Positions 51,587 through 61,728 are shown, counted from the stretch's first letter. The stretch is 64,000 nucleotides of DNA from Albibacillus kandeliae (GCF_003116585.1 NZ_QEHM01000003.1:916916-980915), one strand, 5' to 3'. A program made the numbers and translations. Notes: generated by a model from the sequence alone, not told the origin.

Positions 51587-52198
51587 ATGATTGACGTGAC
51601 CAAGGAAAACGGCCTCTGGACCGTCACCCTGAACCGGCCGGACAAGGCGAACTCGCTGACCACCGCCATGCTGACCGAACTGGCCGATATCGCCGAAGCC
51701 GCGCGCGAGGCGCGGGGCTTCATCCTGACAGGGACCGGCAAGGTCTTCAGCGCAGGGGCCGACCTCGCCGAAGTCGAGGGCGGCGACATCGCGACCTCGC
51801 CCGAGTGGGAGCGGCTGTCGGGAGCGATTGCCGCGCTGCCATGCCTCAGCGTGGCGGCGCTGAACGGAACGCTAGCGGGGGGCGCGATGGGCATGGCGCT
51901 GGCCTGCGACCTGCGCATCGCCGTGCCCGCCGCGAATTTCTTCTACCCGGCGCTCAAGCGCGGGGTGCTGCCCCAGCCGTCGGACCCCATGCGCATGGCC
52001 GCGCTGATCGGACCGGCGCGGGCCAAGCTGATCCTGATGGCCGGGCAGAAGATCACCAGCGAAGAGGCTCTGGCCTTCGGGCTGATCGACCGGATCGTCC
52101 CGGGAGAAGAGCTTATGACGGTCGCGCGCACCCTGCTGCAGGACACGCTCGGCGCCGATCCCGCCCTCGTGGCCGGAGTATCGGCGCTCTGTTCCTGA
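51587..52198 (+). CDS. Crotonase-fold (enoyl-CoA hydratase-like) protein lacking both catalytic Glu residues
   Basis: A 203-residue protein, about 50 residues shorter than normal hydratases. The crotonase core is clear: TLNRPDKANSLTTAML, FSAGADLAEVEGGD (oxyanion-hole strand) and LNGTLAGGAMGMALACDLRIAV. The hydratase Glu positions are not kept: the PE(I/V)xLG segment reads YPALKRGVLPQ, and the second Glu region reads AKLILMAGQKIT. It ends in a truncated tail. The fold also hosts isomerases, thioesterases and decarboxylases, so its reaction is open. It has a strong ribosome-binding site (GCGGAGG) and no operon partner. Confidence 0.82.
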   Translation: MIDVTKENGLWTVTLNRPDKANSLTTAMLTELADIAEAAREARGFILTGTGKVFSAGADLAEVEGGDIATSPEWERLSGAIAALPCLSVAALNGTLAGGAMGMALACDLRIAVPAANFFYPALKRGVLPQPSDPMRMAALIGPARAKLILMAGQKITSEEALAFGLIDRIVPGEELMTVARTLLQDTLGADPALVAGVSALCS

Positions 52199-52204
52199 GC
52201 GCCC

Positions 52205-52570
52205 CTAGCTGTCGCCAGTGATCCACGCCCGGGCCTCGGGCAGTTCGGCAAGGTTGAAGGTGCGCAGCCGCGTGGTCAGCAGCGCGCCCGCGGCCTTGGA
52301 CAGTGGTCCGATCCACCCGATGTCAGAGACCACGGCGACATGGCTGATGTGCCGGATATTCTTCATATCGAACTTCAGGCCGGGCAGGAGGACGCTCGGA
52401 TCGAAGCCCTCGAAGGTCTCGATCACCTCGACCAGGCGAATGGTGCCGTGGGCATCGATGAACTGCTGCAACCGGTCGACGACACTGTCGTAGTCGTCGC
52501 GTGTGACGCGGCCGTTGACGGTGAGCTCAACCGTGCCGCTGCGGGGATCTTCCGTGTAACCGATGGACAT
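52205..52570 (-). CDS. SpoIIAA-like / STAS-fold protein (DUF3478)
   Basis: A 121-residue cytoplasmic protein. The pattern VELTVNGRVTRDDYDSVVDRLQQFIDAHG, then IRLVEVIETFEGFDPSVLL and ISHVAVVSDIGWIGPL with a final LAELPEARAWI is that of the DUF3478/SpoIIAA-like family, whose members adopt the STAS-like fold and may bind lipids or nucleotides. No phosphorylation Ser typical of anti-sigma antagonists stands out. The ATG at 52570 follows GGAGGACGGACCC, a strong ribosome-binding site. It converges on the crotonase gene (6-bp gap). Role unknown. Confidence 0.8.
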   Translation of the reverse strand: MSIGYTEDPRSGTVELTVNGRVTRDDYDSVVDRLQQFIDAHGTIRLVEVIETFEGFDPSVLLPGLKFDMKNIRHISHVAVVSDIGWIGPLSKAAGALLTTRLRTFNLAELPEARAWITGDS

Positions 52571-52645
52571 GGGTCCGTCCTCCTCTGATCTCGCGCGCAA
52601 TCAGGATCTAGGAAGGCCCGCCGTACCGTTCAATGAGGCGCGCTG

Positions 52646-52939
52646 TCAGGGCCGCCGCTTGCCCGGGATCTTCGAGCGGAATCCCGGCGGGCGGCGCGCG
52701 ACCCAGCGGATGAACTTCCCCAGCCTCGGGTGACCGCGCAGTGCCTCGATGGTGGCAAAGTCTCGCGCGATTTCGGTCTCGCTCAGCGTCGCGTGGATCT
52801 CGCGATGGCAGATGTCATGCAGCAGCACAGTCTCGCCGCCCTTGCCACCGCGCAGCTTGGGCACGAGGTGATGCCGGCTCTGTGCAACGTCCGGCGGGAT
52901 GGGTCGGCCGCAGAGCGGGCAGATGGGTGTCTCGGACAT
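52646..52939 (-). CDS. HNH endonuclease-like protein
   Basis: A 97-residue protein with the HNH (beta-beta-alpha metal) motif: ICPLCGRPIPPDVAQSRHHLVPKLRGG and LLHDICHREIHATL. The first CPxCG, the HH pair, and HDICHREIH match the zinc-dependent HNH fold used by small nucleases. Such proteins occur as homing or restriction-type enzymes and as housekeeping genes of unknown role. The ATG at 52939 is divergent from the flavoprotein at 52973 with only 33 bp between. Nothing nearby suggests a mobile element. Confidence 0.8.
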   Translation of the reverse strand: MSETPICPLCGRPIPPDVAQSRHHLVPKLRGGKGGETVLLHDICHREIHATLSETEIARDFATIEALRGHPRLGKFIRWVARRPPGFRSKIPGKRRP

Positions 52940-52972
52940 GCGGCTTGATCCCGTTCGGAGCAAAGGGCAAAT

Positions 52973-54202
52973 GTGACGTCCATGCAGGACAAGACAACCC
53001 CAGCTTACGATACCGAGAGTTTCGACGCCGTCGTGGTGGGCGGCGGCCCGGCGGGGCTGATGGCCGCCGAGGTGCTTTCGGCGGCTGGGCATTCGGTGCT
53101 GGTGGCCGAGCAAAAACCCTCCCTCGCGCGCAAGTTCCTGATGGCCGGGAAATCGGGTCTGAACCTCACCAAGTCGGAAGAGCCGGAGCGGTTCCTTACC
53201 TCTTACGGAGAGGCCGCGAGGTGGCTGAAGCCGATGATCGCCGAATTCGGTCAGCAGGAGGTCATGGCCTGGGCAGAGGGTCTGGGCGCCGACCTGTTCA
53301 CCGGCTCGACCGGGCGGGTGTTCCCAAGGGTGATGAAGGCGTCGCCCCTGTTGCGCGCGTGGCTCGGGCGGCTGGATGCGGCAGGCGTGGTCGTGCGGAC
53401 GCGCTGGCGCTGGACCGGGTGGGAGGGTGACGCCCTTGTCTTCGAAACACCGGAGCAGGTCCGGCGCGTGGTGTCGCGGGTGACCTTGCTGGCGCTGGGC
53501 GGGGCGAGCTGGCGGCGGCTGGGGTCGGACGGGCTCTGGGCCGGGACGCTCTCCGAGGTCGGTGTCGCGCTGGCGGACTTCGCGCCCTCCAACGCCGGGA
53601 TTGCGCTCGACTGGTCGCCGCACATGGCGCCCCATCTGGGTCAGCCGCTGAAAGGCGTGGCATTTCACGCAGGAACAATCGTTTCACGGGGCGAGGCCGT
53701 GATCTCGGCCCGGGGGCTCGAGGGCGGCGGGGTCTACCCCCTGACCCCGGCGCTGCGGGCGGGTGCTGCGTTGAGGATCGACTTGATGCCCGATGTGCCA
53801 CTGGCCGACGTCACGGCGCGGCTTAGCCGGCCTCGTGGCAAGGCGAGCCTCTCGAACCACTTGCGCAAGGTGCTGAAGCTACCCGCCGCCCAACTCGCCC
53901 TGCTCAACGAGTTTGCCCGCCCGCTGCCGCAGGACCCCGGGGCGCTCGCTGCGCTGGTCAAGGCCCTGCCGGTGCCGATCAATGGTCTCCGTCCGATGGA
54001 CGAGGCCATATCGACAGCCGGTGGCGTGCTCCGTTCGGGGCTAGACGACACCCTTATGCTGAAGCAGCGGGCAGGGGTGTTCTGTGCGGGCGAGATGCTG
54101 GATTGGGAGGCCCCGACCGGGGGTTACCTGCTGACGGCCTGTCTCGCTACCGGACGCCGGGCCGGGCAGGGCGCGCTGCGCTACCTGTCAGACCAGGGCT
54201 GA
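52973..54202 (+). CDS. HI0933/BaiN-like flavoprotein (TIGR03862 type)
   Basis: A 409-residue FAD protein. The Rossmann loop is AVVVGGGPAGLMAAEVL with VLVAEQKP, and RKFLMAGKSGLNLTKSE is the family's conserved second motif (R-K-x-x-x-(A/S)-G-x-G-(R/K)-x-N). The FAD-closing segment is GVFCAGEMLDWEAPTGGYLLTACLATG, as in other HI0933-type proteins, which include putative NAD(P)/FAD oxidoreductases. TIGR03862 members are widespread in alphaproteobacteria; the substrate is not known. It converges on dnaX with a 10-bp gap. The start at 52973 (MTSMQDK) may instead be the second Met at 52982. Confidence 0.87.
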   Translation: MTSMQDKTTPAYDTESFDAVVVGGGPAGLMAAEVLSAAGHSVLVAEQKPSLARKFLMAGKSGLNLTKSEEPERFLTSYGEAARWLKPMIAEFGQQEVMAWAEGLGADLFTGSTGRVFPRVMKASPLLRAWLGRLDAAGVVVRTRWRWTGWEGDALVFETPEQVRRVVSRVTLLALGGASWRRLGSDGLWAGTLSEVGVALADFAPSNAGIALDWSPHMAPHLGQPLKGVAFHAGTIVSRGEAVISARGLEGGGVYPLTPALRAGAALRIDLMPDVPLADVTARLSRPRGKASLSNHLRKVLKLPAAQLALLNEFARPLPQDPGALAALVKALPVPINGLRPMDEAISTAGGVLRSGLDDTLMLKQRAGVFCAGEMLDWEAPTGGYLLTACLATGRRAGQGALRYLSDQG

Positions 54203-54212
54203 ACGAGACCGA

Positions 54213-55973
<1,761 letters not shown>

Positions 55974-56170
55974 GCGGGCCTTTGCGAATGTTCGGATTCG
56001 GGAGCGGACCGGCGCAGGTTAGAACGGCTGGTCGGCAAGGTCCACCAAAGCCGGGGCGGCAAAGCCCCGCCGTTACGGTTCAGGACTCCGCGCTCGGACA
56101 ATTGCGGGAACAAATCATATCAAATTGATGTTAATCTGGATCGGAGAGGTCTGAGATCAGGGGGCGAGTC

Positions 56171-57013
56171 ATGCGGTTGCGAGGGGTAAGGTCCAGCCGG
56201 AACGTGGAAGATCGGCGTGGGATGACGACGCGCGGCGGCGCTATGGGCGGCATCGGGCTGGTCGGCGTGCTGCTGATTCTCGGCATCAGCTACTTCACCG
56301 GGGTCGATCTGACACCGATTCTGGAAGAGCAGACGCAGACGGTTTCGACCGAGCCGCGCGACATCAGCCCGGAGGAAGAACAGGCCGCGCAATTCGCTTC
56401 GCAGGTGCTCGCAACGACCGAAGAGGTCTGGACACAGGTCTTTTCCCAACAGACCGACGGTTCCTACACGCCGCCGCAGCTGGTGCTGTTCTCGGACGTG
56501 ACGCAAAGCCCCTGCGGCGGGGCCTCGGGCGCGACAGGGCCCTTCTACTGCCCGATGGACCAGAAGGCCTATCTCGACCTCGCCTTCTTCAACACCCTCT
56601 CGCAGCGCCTCGGGGCGCATGGCGATTTCGCGGCGGCCTATGTGATCGCACACGAGGTCGCGCACCACGTCCAGAACCAGCTTGGCATCCTGCCGCAGGT
56701 CGACCAGATGCGGCAGCAATCCAACCGCGTCGATGGCAATGCGCTGACCGTACGGCTCGAGCTGCAGGCCGATTGCTTTGCTGGCATCTGGGCCTCGCAT
56801 ATCGATGGGCTGATGGAGGAAGGCGACCTCGACGAGGCGCTGAACGCCGCGCGCCAGATTGGCGACGACAAGCTTCAGCGCGATGCGGGCCGGGTGCCGC
56901 AGCCGCACACCTTTACCCACGGCACCTCGGAACAACGATCGCGCTGGTTCCGCACCGGTTACGAGGCCGGAGACCTGAACGCCTGCGACACCTTCGGCGC
57001 CCGCCAGCTCTGA
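56171..57013 (+). CDS. Neutral zinc metallopeptidase (YpfJ family), membrane-anchored
   Basis: A 280-residue protein. A basic N-terminus (RLRGVRSSRNVEDRRG) precedes one hydrophobic segment (MGGIGLVGVLLILGISYF, about 24-41), then the peptidase domain. The zinc site is YVIAHEVAHHVQNQLG (HExxH), with the third ligand expected in LELQADCFAGIWASH (ExxADC). The N-terminal PF04228 hallmarks GPFYCPMDQKAYLDL are also present. The E. coli relative YpfJ has no known substrate. The ATG at 56171 follows GGGGCGAGTC. It diverges from dnaX (197 bp gap). Confidence 0.92.
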   Translation: MRLRGVRSSRNVEDRRGMTTRGGAMGGIGLVGVLLILGISYFTGVDLTPILEEQTQTVSTEPRDISPEEEQAAQFASQVLATTEEVWTQVFSQQTDGSYTPPQLVLFSDVTQSPCGGASGATGPFYCPMDQKAYLDLAFFNTLSQRLGAHGDFAAAYVIAHEVAHHVQNQLGILPQVDQMRQQSNRVDGNALTVRLELQADCFAGIWASHIDGLMEEGDLDEALNAARQIGDDKLQRDAGRVPQPHTFTHGTSEQRSRWFRTGYEAGDLNACDTFGARQL

Positions 57014-57016
57014 GGG

Positions 57017-58054
57017 TCAGGCAAACAGGAAGTCCGACCGCGCGAGGTCGTCGGCGTCGACTCCCTGCAGCAGGATCGTCACGTCGTCGAACGAGACCCG
57101 AACGTCATCGCCGTGCGAGGTGATGCTGAGATCGCGGAACGCATCCGCACCGCTGGTGATGCGGATCAGGTCGAGCCCGATCTGAAAATCCGTTACGGTA
57201 TCGTCGCCGTCCCCGGAGCCGAAGACGAAGACATCCGCGCCGCGCCCGCCGGTCAGGATGTCGTTGCCGCGCTGGCCGATCAGAACGTCATGTCCCGCGC
57301 CACCGTTCAACAGGTCGCCATGACGGCCGCCCTGCAACACGTCGTTGCCGCCGCCGCCCGACAGCGTGTCGCTGCCGTTGCCGCCCAGCAGCGTGTCATG
57401 CCCTGCGCCACCATCAAGCGAATCCGCGCCCTTGCCGCCCTTCAGCGTATCGGCCCCGTCACCGCCCGCCAGTTGGTCGCGCCCCAAGCCGCCCAGCAGC
57501 GTGTCGTTGCCGCCGCGGCCCATGATGATGTCATCGCCGCCCAGCCCGTCGATCCGGTCGCGCCCCGAGGTTCCGCGCAGGGTGTCGTCGCCCTCGGTTG
57601 CGCCGAAGGGGTTGGGGGCCGGGTTTTCGGGGTAGTCCGCGACGACAGAGACCTTTCTGAGCGTGACCTCGGTCGAATAGGGCTTGTAGCCGTCCGTCGG
57701 TTCCTTCTCCGTCAGGTAGGGCACCTCGTTGGTCAGGACGTATTCCCAATCATCCTGCGACACGAGGATGGACTCGAGCGTTCCGTCTCCGTCCACATCG
57801 ACCATGCCCTCGTAGATCATGGTCTCGGCATTCTCGTAGCTGATGACGCTGCCGCTGGCATTGGCCTCGGCCAGGATCACCGTCTCGCCGACCGAGAAGG
57901 TGGTGCCGACATCGTCGCTCTCGATCAGCGCCCAGGTGACATAGGGGTTCCACGGCTGCTTGTCCGAGGTCAGCTTGAACGTCGGGCGGCGATCGTCATA
58001 GCCCGTCTGGAGCGTGCTGACGAAATTGTCGAACAGGCTGTATCCATAGGTCAC
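57017..58054 (-). CDS. RTX-repeat calcium-binding exported protein
   Basis: A 345-residue protein with a C-terminal block (about 180-275) of GGxGxDxLx-type nonapeptides (GGDDIIMGRGGNDTLLGG, AGGDGADTLKGGKGADSLDGG) forming a Ca2+-dependent beta-roll. The N-terminal part (about 1-160) has no recognised domain. C-terminal RTX proteins usually leave through a type I ABC system, but no hlyB/hlyD homologue is adjacent. The GTG start at 58054 has GGAG 8 bases upstream; an ATG at 58108 lies upstream in frame but without ribosome-binding site. The last residues (ARSDFLFA) form the usual hydrophobic C-terminal secretion tail. Confidence 0.85.
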   Translation of the reverse strand: MTYGYSLFDNFVSTLQTGYDDRRPTFKLTSDKQPWNPYVTWALIESDDVGTTFSVGETVILAEANASGSVISYENAETMIYEGMVDVDGDGTLESILVSQDDWEYVLTNEVPYLTEKEPTDGYKPYSTEVTLRKVSVVADYPENPAPNPFGATEGDDTLRGTSGRDRIDGLGGDDIIMGRGGNDTLLGGLGRDQLAGGDGADTLKGGKGADSLDGGAGHDTLLGGNGSDTLSGGGGNDVLQGGRHGDLLNGGAGHDVLIGQRGNDILTGGRGADVFVFGSGDGDDTVTDFQIGLDLIRITSGADAFRDLSITSHGDDVRVSFDDVTILLQGVDADDLARSDFLFA

Positions 58055-58162
58055 GTGCGTGTCTCCGTTGCCTGTCCGGCAGATAGGCCGGACCTGGGCG
58101 ACCTCCATAGTATCCGGCAGAGAGCCTTGGGGACACAGGATTTTTCGTGCCTGCGCAGCGCC

Positions 58163-58714
58163 CTAGGCTGGCACCGGCAGGGTGCGCAGAACGTCCGAGT
58201 CACTGCGGCTGCGCGCGAGCGTCCAGCCCCCTTCCAGCAGCATGAACAGGTGCTCGGCCTTCTGCCGGGCTGCATCCGGTGTCGCGCCAAGCCTTTGGGC
58301 GTGATGTTCCAATTCCGCGATCCAGCCTTCGAACAGGTGGTTGGTGAGCGCGCGGAACGCCTCGTTGTCGGGCCCGTCGAACAGGGCGCCCGACACCGGG
58401 CAGCTGCCCCATTCGCCCGACATGTCCGACAGCTTGGCGAGCTTGTGGCACAGGGTGCGCGCCCCTTCGCCAAAGCTGGTCGCAGGTTCGAAGGAGGCCG
58501 CGATCGTGCGCAGCATTCCGTCCGAGGCCCAGTTCGCAGCGGCGCGGGCAAGGTCCGCCTTGCCCTCCGGAAAATGGTGATAGAGCGAGCCCTTGGGCGC
58601 ACCCGCCTTCTGCAGAATCTCGGCGACGCCGACACCGCTGTAACCGCGCAGCCGGAACAGCTCGGAGGCGGTGCGGATCAGGCGTTCCTTGGTGGATTGC
58701 GGGCGTTCGTTCAT
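58163..58714 (-). CDS. TetR/AcrR-family regulator (YxaF/LmrA-like)
   Basis: A 183-residue TetR protein. The recognition part reads GVGVAEILQKAGAPKGSLYHHF, a classical TetR form with the K-G-S-L-Y-H-H-F end seen in LmrA/YxaF. The C-terminal domain carries CPVSGALFDGPDNEAFRALTNHLF and LFMLLEGGWTLARSRSDSDVL, an effector-binding pattern of the same subgroup. Upstream lie two near-identical sites, TAGACC-N4-GGTCCA, between this gene and the divergent hydrolase, consistent with repression of both. In Bacillus the LmrA/YxaF sites have similar AGACC/GGTCT cores. The ATG at 58714 is used. Confidence 0.9.
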   Translation of the reverse strand: MNERPQSTKERLIRTASELFRLRGYSGVGVAEILQKAGAPKGSLYHHFPEGKADLARAAANWASDGMLRTIAASFEPATSFGEGARTLCHKLAKLSDMSGEWGSCPVSGALFDGPDNEAFRALTNHLFEGWIAELEHHAQRLGATPDAARQKAEHLFMLLEGGWTLARSRSDSDVLRTLPVPA

Positions 58715-58733
58715 GGAACAGTCTTGACACGAT

Positions 58734-58775
58734 TAGACCGATTGGTCCAGTGTCCGGACTAGACCGAACGGTCCA
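58734..58775. promoter_or_regulatory. Twin TetR operators between the regulator and alpha/beta-hydrolase genes
   Basis: TAGACC-GATT-GGTCCA (58734-58749) and TAGACC-GAAC-GGTCCA (58760-58775) are near-perfect palindromes sharing 12 of 16 fixed bases, spaced 26 bp centre to centre. They occupy the 79-bp gap between the divergent starts, where promoters of both genes must lie. Confidence 0.75.
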
Positions 58776-58793
58776 GACCCGAGGTGTGACACC

Positions 58794-59678
58794 ATGCTCG
58801 ATATGAAACCCGCGCCGGATGGCGTTCAGACCGAGATTACCTTTGCCTCTGGCGAGGCCGAGTTGAGCGGAACCCTGTTCCTGCCCCCGGCCGCTGCAGA
58901 GGTGCCCCCGCGCGCGGCCGTGGTGTTGAACAGCGCAACCGCGATCCCACAGGGCTACTACCGTCATTTCGCAGCCTGGCTCGCGCGCGAGCAGGGCATC
59001 GCCTGCCTGACCTACGATTACCGCGATTTCGGGCGCTCGGCGCGGGCGCATCCTCGTGGTTCCTCGGCGACGATGGCGGATTGGGGCGTGCTCGATCAGC
59101 CTGCCGCGCGGGCCGAGATGCGGCGGCGGCTGCCGGGCGTGCCGCTCTGGGTGATCGGCCATTCGCTGGGCGGCATGGTCCTCCCCCTGCAGGAGGGAAC
59201 TGACGACATCGAGCGGGTGATCTGTGTCGCCTCCGGCATGGTCAACGTGCGTGACCACCCCTGGCCCTATCAGGGCCTCGCGCGGACCTTCTGGTTCGGT
59301 CACGTCCCGGTGGTGGTCCGCACTCTCGGCTACCTGCCGGGCTGGCTCTCGGGTTTCGGCGTGGACCTGCCTGGCCCGGTCTACTGGCAATGGCGGAAAT
59401 GGTGCACCGCCCGCGAGTTCTATCGCCCCGAGATCGGGGTGACCCTGCCCCCGGCGCAGTGGCGGCAGGGCGGCAACCGGGTCGAGATGATCGCCCTCAG
59501 CGACGATCAGGTCTGCCCCGAGATCAGCGTGCACCGGCTCGCCAGCCTCTTCGGCCCGGGCGAGGCCGAGGTCCGCGTTCTGGCCCCAGCCGAGGCCGGG
59601 CTGGAGAGCGTCGGCCACCTCGGCGCATTCACGCGTCAGAACGCCGCCATCTGGCCGCTGCTGATCCGGGATCGCTAG
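58794..59678 (+). CDS. Alpha/beta-hydrolase, likely regulated by the divergent TetR
   Basis: A 294-residue cytoplasmic hydrolase. The nucleophile elbow is WVIGHSLGGMVLPL (GxSxG), with the oxyanion region near VVLNSATAIPQGYYRHFA. An Asp is expected in IALSDDQVCPE and the catalytic His in ESVGHLGAFTRQN. Similar YheT/COG4757-type hydrolases act on unknown esters. The ATG at 58794 has GAGGTG nearby, 19 bp past the second operator, so transcription should be sensitive to TetR binding. The gene ends 45 bp before the SRP RNA's 3' end on the other strand. Confidence 0.87.
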   Translation: MLDMKPAPDGVQTEITFASGEAELSGTLFLPPAAAEVPPRAAVVLNSATAIPQGYYRHFAAWLAREQGIACLTYDYRDFGRSARAHPRGSSATMADWGVLDQPAARAEMRRRLPGVPLWVIGHSLGGMVLPLQEGTDDIERVICVASGMVNVRDHPWPYQGLARTFWFGHVPVVVRTLGYLPGWLSGFGVDLPGPVYWQWRKWCTAREFYRPEIGVTLPPAQWRQGGNRVEMIALSDDQVCPEISVHRLASLFGPGEAEVRVLAPAEAGLESVGHLGAFTRQNAAIWPLLIRDR

Positions 59679-59723
59679 TTCTAGGGAGATCTTCGCCACC
59701 GGCCCGCGCCGGTTTGGCTAAGT

Positions 59724-59817
59724 GAGAGGCTGGACATCGACCCAAGCGGGGCTCGTTGTGGCTGCTTCCTTCCGGACCTGACCAGGTTGGCGAGGCGCTT
59801 GCCCGCGCCAACCTCTC
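59724..59817 (-). ncRNA. ffs: Bacterial small signal-recognition-particle RNA (4.5S)
   Basis: On the minus strand, GAGAGGTTGG at the 5' end pairs with CCAGCCTCTC at the 3' end. The central domain IV core is GGTCAGGTCCGGAAGGAAGC (with AGCC next), the invariant Ffh-binding tip with GGAAG symmetric loop. The total of about 94 nt is the normal small-SRP length. Ends are set by stem pairing and may be off by a few bases. It guides co-translational protein insertion through Ffh and FtsY. It lies between two coding genes and near dnaX, as in many Rhodobacteraceae. Confidence 0.95.
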
Positions 59818-59862
59818 GAAGGCCGATATAGGCGGGCGGTCGCGGATTCGCAACCCGGGCCG

Positions 59863-61728
59863 CTACAGTGCGATGCTGAGGCAAAGAAATCCGTCGGCGT
59901 CGTAGCCAAGGCTCCGCACTCCGCTGCGCGCGATTTCCTTCAGATGCTTGGTTGCGCCGGGCCCGGTCTGGACGGTGACCCGCGTTCCGGGCATCGGGAC
60001 AAAGTTCCAGGGCCGCGGGGTCTGGTCCAGCGCATCGCGAGGCGTCTCGCCCGAGAGATAGCGCCGAAGCGCCTCGCGCACGCTCATGACCGGCAAGTCG
60101 ATGCGCGGTGTCCGGCGCAAGGTCCGGAACAGCCCGCCGCCGCTGGCCCGGAAGCTGCTGAGCGCCGCGACAAAGCGTTGCTCCGGCTCGAGCGGCCGCC
60201 CTGCATGACGGATGTTGCGCACGCGCCCGCGCCCGGCGGGGCGCGAGAGGTCGATCTCGTAGGTCAGGCCGAAGATCACGTCGAAGGTATGCCCCGGCAC
60301 CTCGGGATTCACGAGGTGAGAGTCCTCGCTGCCCGGACGCACCCGGTGGAACAGGCTGGCCGACGTTTCCAGCCAGCAGGACAGTTCGGCGCCGGTGACG
60401 ATCACGGCCTGCAGGTCGTTTGGAAAGACGTAGAGATCGCACAGGTGGCGCAGGGCGAGCGGACCGGCGGGAACATCGGTGAAGCTGTCGGGTCCGGCGC
60501 GCGCCCCGTACTTGCCGGGCGAAGCTACCGAGAGCAGCGGCAGGTCGGCGCCGGGCCCCGCCCCGAGGAAGGGGCGCACCGCCGCTGCCTGCGCGGCCGC
60601 CACGGTGGCCAGCGAGCGGTCGCTGCCGAAGAAGGTGAAGTAGCTGTGCAGGCTCTCGCCGATGTGGGCAAAGGGACGGTCGAGCAGGCGGACCGCGCGG
60701 TCATGCGGCACCGCAAGGAGCGCGGCCAGCGCCGGGTCCTCCGGCACCAGCGCCTCGGCCCGCCCATCGGCGCGCCGCCGCGCGATGGGGCGCAGCGCGG
60801 TCCGGCAGTCGGCCACCTGCCACGCACCGGTGGTATCGCCCGCCAGCCGCAGGTCGATGACTCCGAGGTAGGCGCCTGCCGTTCCCGCCATGACGGTGGG
60901 CGTGCCGTGCGCAAGGCCGCGCCGGGCATCGACATGGGCCAGCCCGTGGTGGTCGGGGCCGGGCATCCTGCCGTGGGTGTGGCCTGCGATCACTGCGTCG
61001 ATGCCCGGCAGCCCGGCAAGCGGTATCGCCGCGTTCTCCTGATGCGGGCGCGGCTTGGCCGGGCCCAGCCCGGAATGGCAGAGCGCCACGACGAGGTCGC
61101 AGCCCTCGCGCTTCAGTACGCTGACCGTGGCGCGCGCGCTCACGAGGATATCCTCGATGGCGAACTGCGTCTCCGGCAGGTGCGCGCTCCAGCCAAGCGT
61201 CTGCGGCGGCAGGAAGGACATCACGCCGATGCGCAGGGCCCGCCGCTCGCCCCCGTCAGTGACGACCTCCCGGTCGAGGATCGCATGAGGTTTCAGCCCC
61301 CTGATCCGCAGATCGCCAAGCGGGATCAGGTTGGTGCAGATCACGGGGCAGGACGCCTGCGCCAGAACGGTCTCCAGCGCCGGAAGGCCCTGGTCGAAAT
61401 CGTGGTTGCCGAGGCCGATGGCGTCGTAATCGAGGTGCGCAAAGCACTGCATCAGCGGGTGGGGTCCGTCGTCATCCGCGCTGGTCAGGGTGTCGAGCGG
61501 GGTGCCCTGCATCGAGTCGCCGTTGTCCAGCAGCAGGGTCAGGACCCCGTTCGCGCGGGCTTCGCGGCGCGCCTCGGCAATCAGTGTCGCGGTGCGGGTC
61601 AGCCCGACGGAGGGGTCCGGGCGGTTGGCCCCGTAGTCAAAGCTCGTCAGGTGCATGTGAAGGTCGGTCGTGCACAGCAACCTGACCTGGGACAGCGCGT
61701 CGGCGTGGATCGGCGCTGTCCTGTTCAT
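59863..61728 (-). CDS. 2',3'-cyclic-nucleotide 2'-phosphodiesterase/3'-nucleotidase-like protein, no signal peptide
   Basis: A 621-residue calcineurin-like metallophosphatase with a 5'-nucleotidase C-terminal domain. Metal-site motifs: LCTTDLHMHLTSF, LLLDNGDSMQGTPLDTL, IGLGNHDFDQGLP, VALCHSGLG and VIAGHTHGRMPG. The C-terminal domain has SFTDVPAGPLALRHLCDLYVFPNDL and ends in a FRASGGGLF-type substrate region. CpdB and UshA relatives are normally periplasmic, but the N-terminus here (MNRTAPIHADALSQVRLL) has no signal sequence, so it may be cytoplasmic or use another route. Upstream in-frame extension adds no signal either. It is divergent from nudC. Confidence 0.9.
   Translation of the reverse strand: MNRTAPIHADALSQVRLLCTTDLHMHLTSFDYGANRPDPSVGLTRTATLIAEARREARANGVLTLLLDNGDSMQGTPLDTLTSADDDGPHPLMQCFAHLDYDAIGLGNHDFDQGLPALETVLAQASCPVICTNLIPLGDLRIRGLKPHAILDREVVTDGGERRALRIGVMSFLPPQTLGWSAHLPETQFAIEDILVSARATVSVLKREGCDLVVALCHSGLGPAKPRPHQENAAIPLAGLPGIDAVIAGHTHGRMPGPDHHGLAHVDARRGLAHGTPTVMAGTAGAYLGVIDLRLAGDTTGAWQVADCRTALRPIARRRADGRAEALVPEDPALAALLAVPHDRAVRLLDRPFAHIGESLHSYFTFFGSDRSLATVAAAQAAAVRPFLGAGPGADLPLLSVASPGKYGARAGPDSFTDVPAGPLALRHLCDLYVFPNDLQAVIVTGAELSCWLETSASLFHRVRPGSEDSHLVNPEVPGHTFDVIFGLTYEIDLSRPAGRGRVRNIRHAGRPLEPEQRFVAALSSFRASGGGLFRTLRRTPRIDLPVMSVREALRRYLSGETPRDALDQTPRPWNFVPMPGTRVTVQTGPGATKHLKEIARSGVRSLGYDADGFLCLSIAL

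Noticed and set aside
57113-58762. A 549-codon plus-strand frame opposite the RTX gene
   Set aside because: Its Ala/Val-rich repeats are the reverse reading of the RTX nonapeptides; no independent support.
59695-59716. A terminator between the hydrolase and the SRP RNA (ACCGGC-CCGC-GCCGGT)
   Set aside because: A 6-bp hairpin exists but has no U-tract on either strand, so it is too weak to call.
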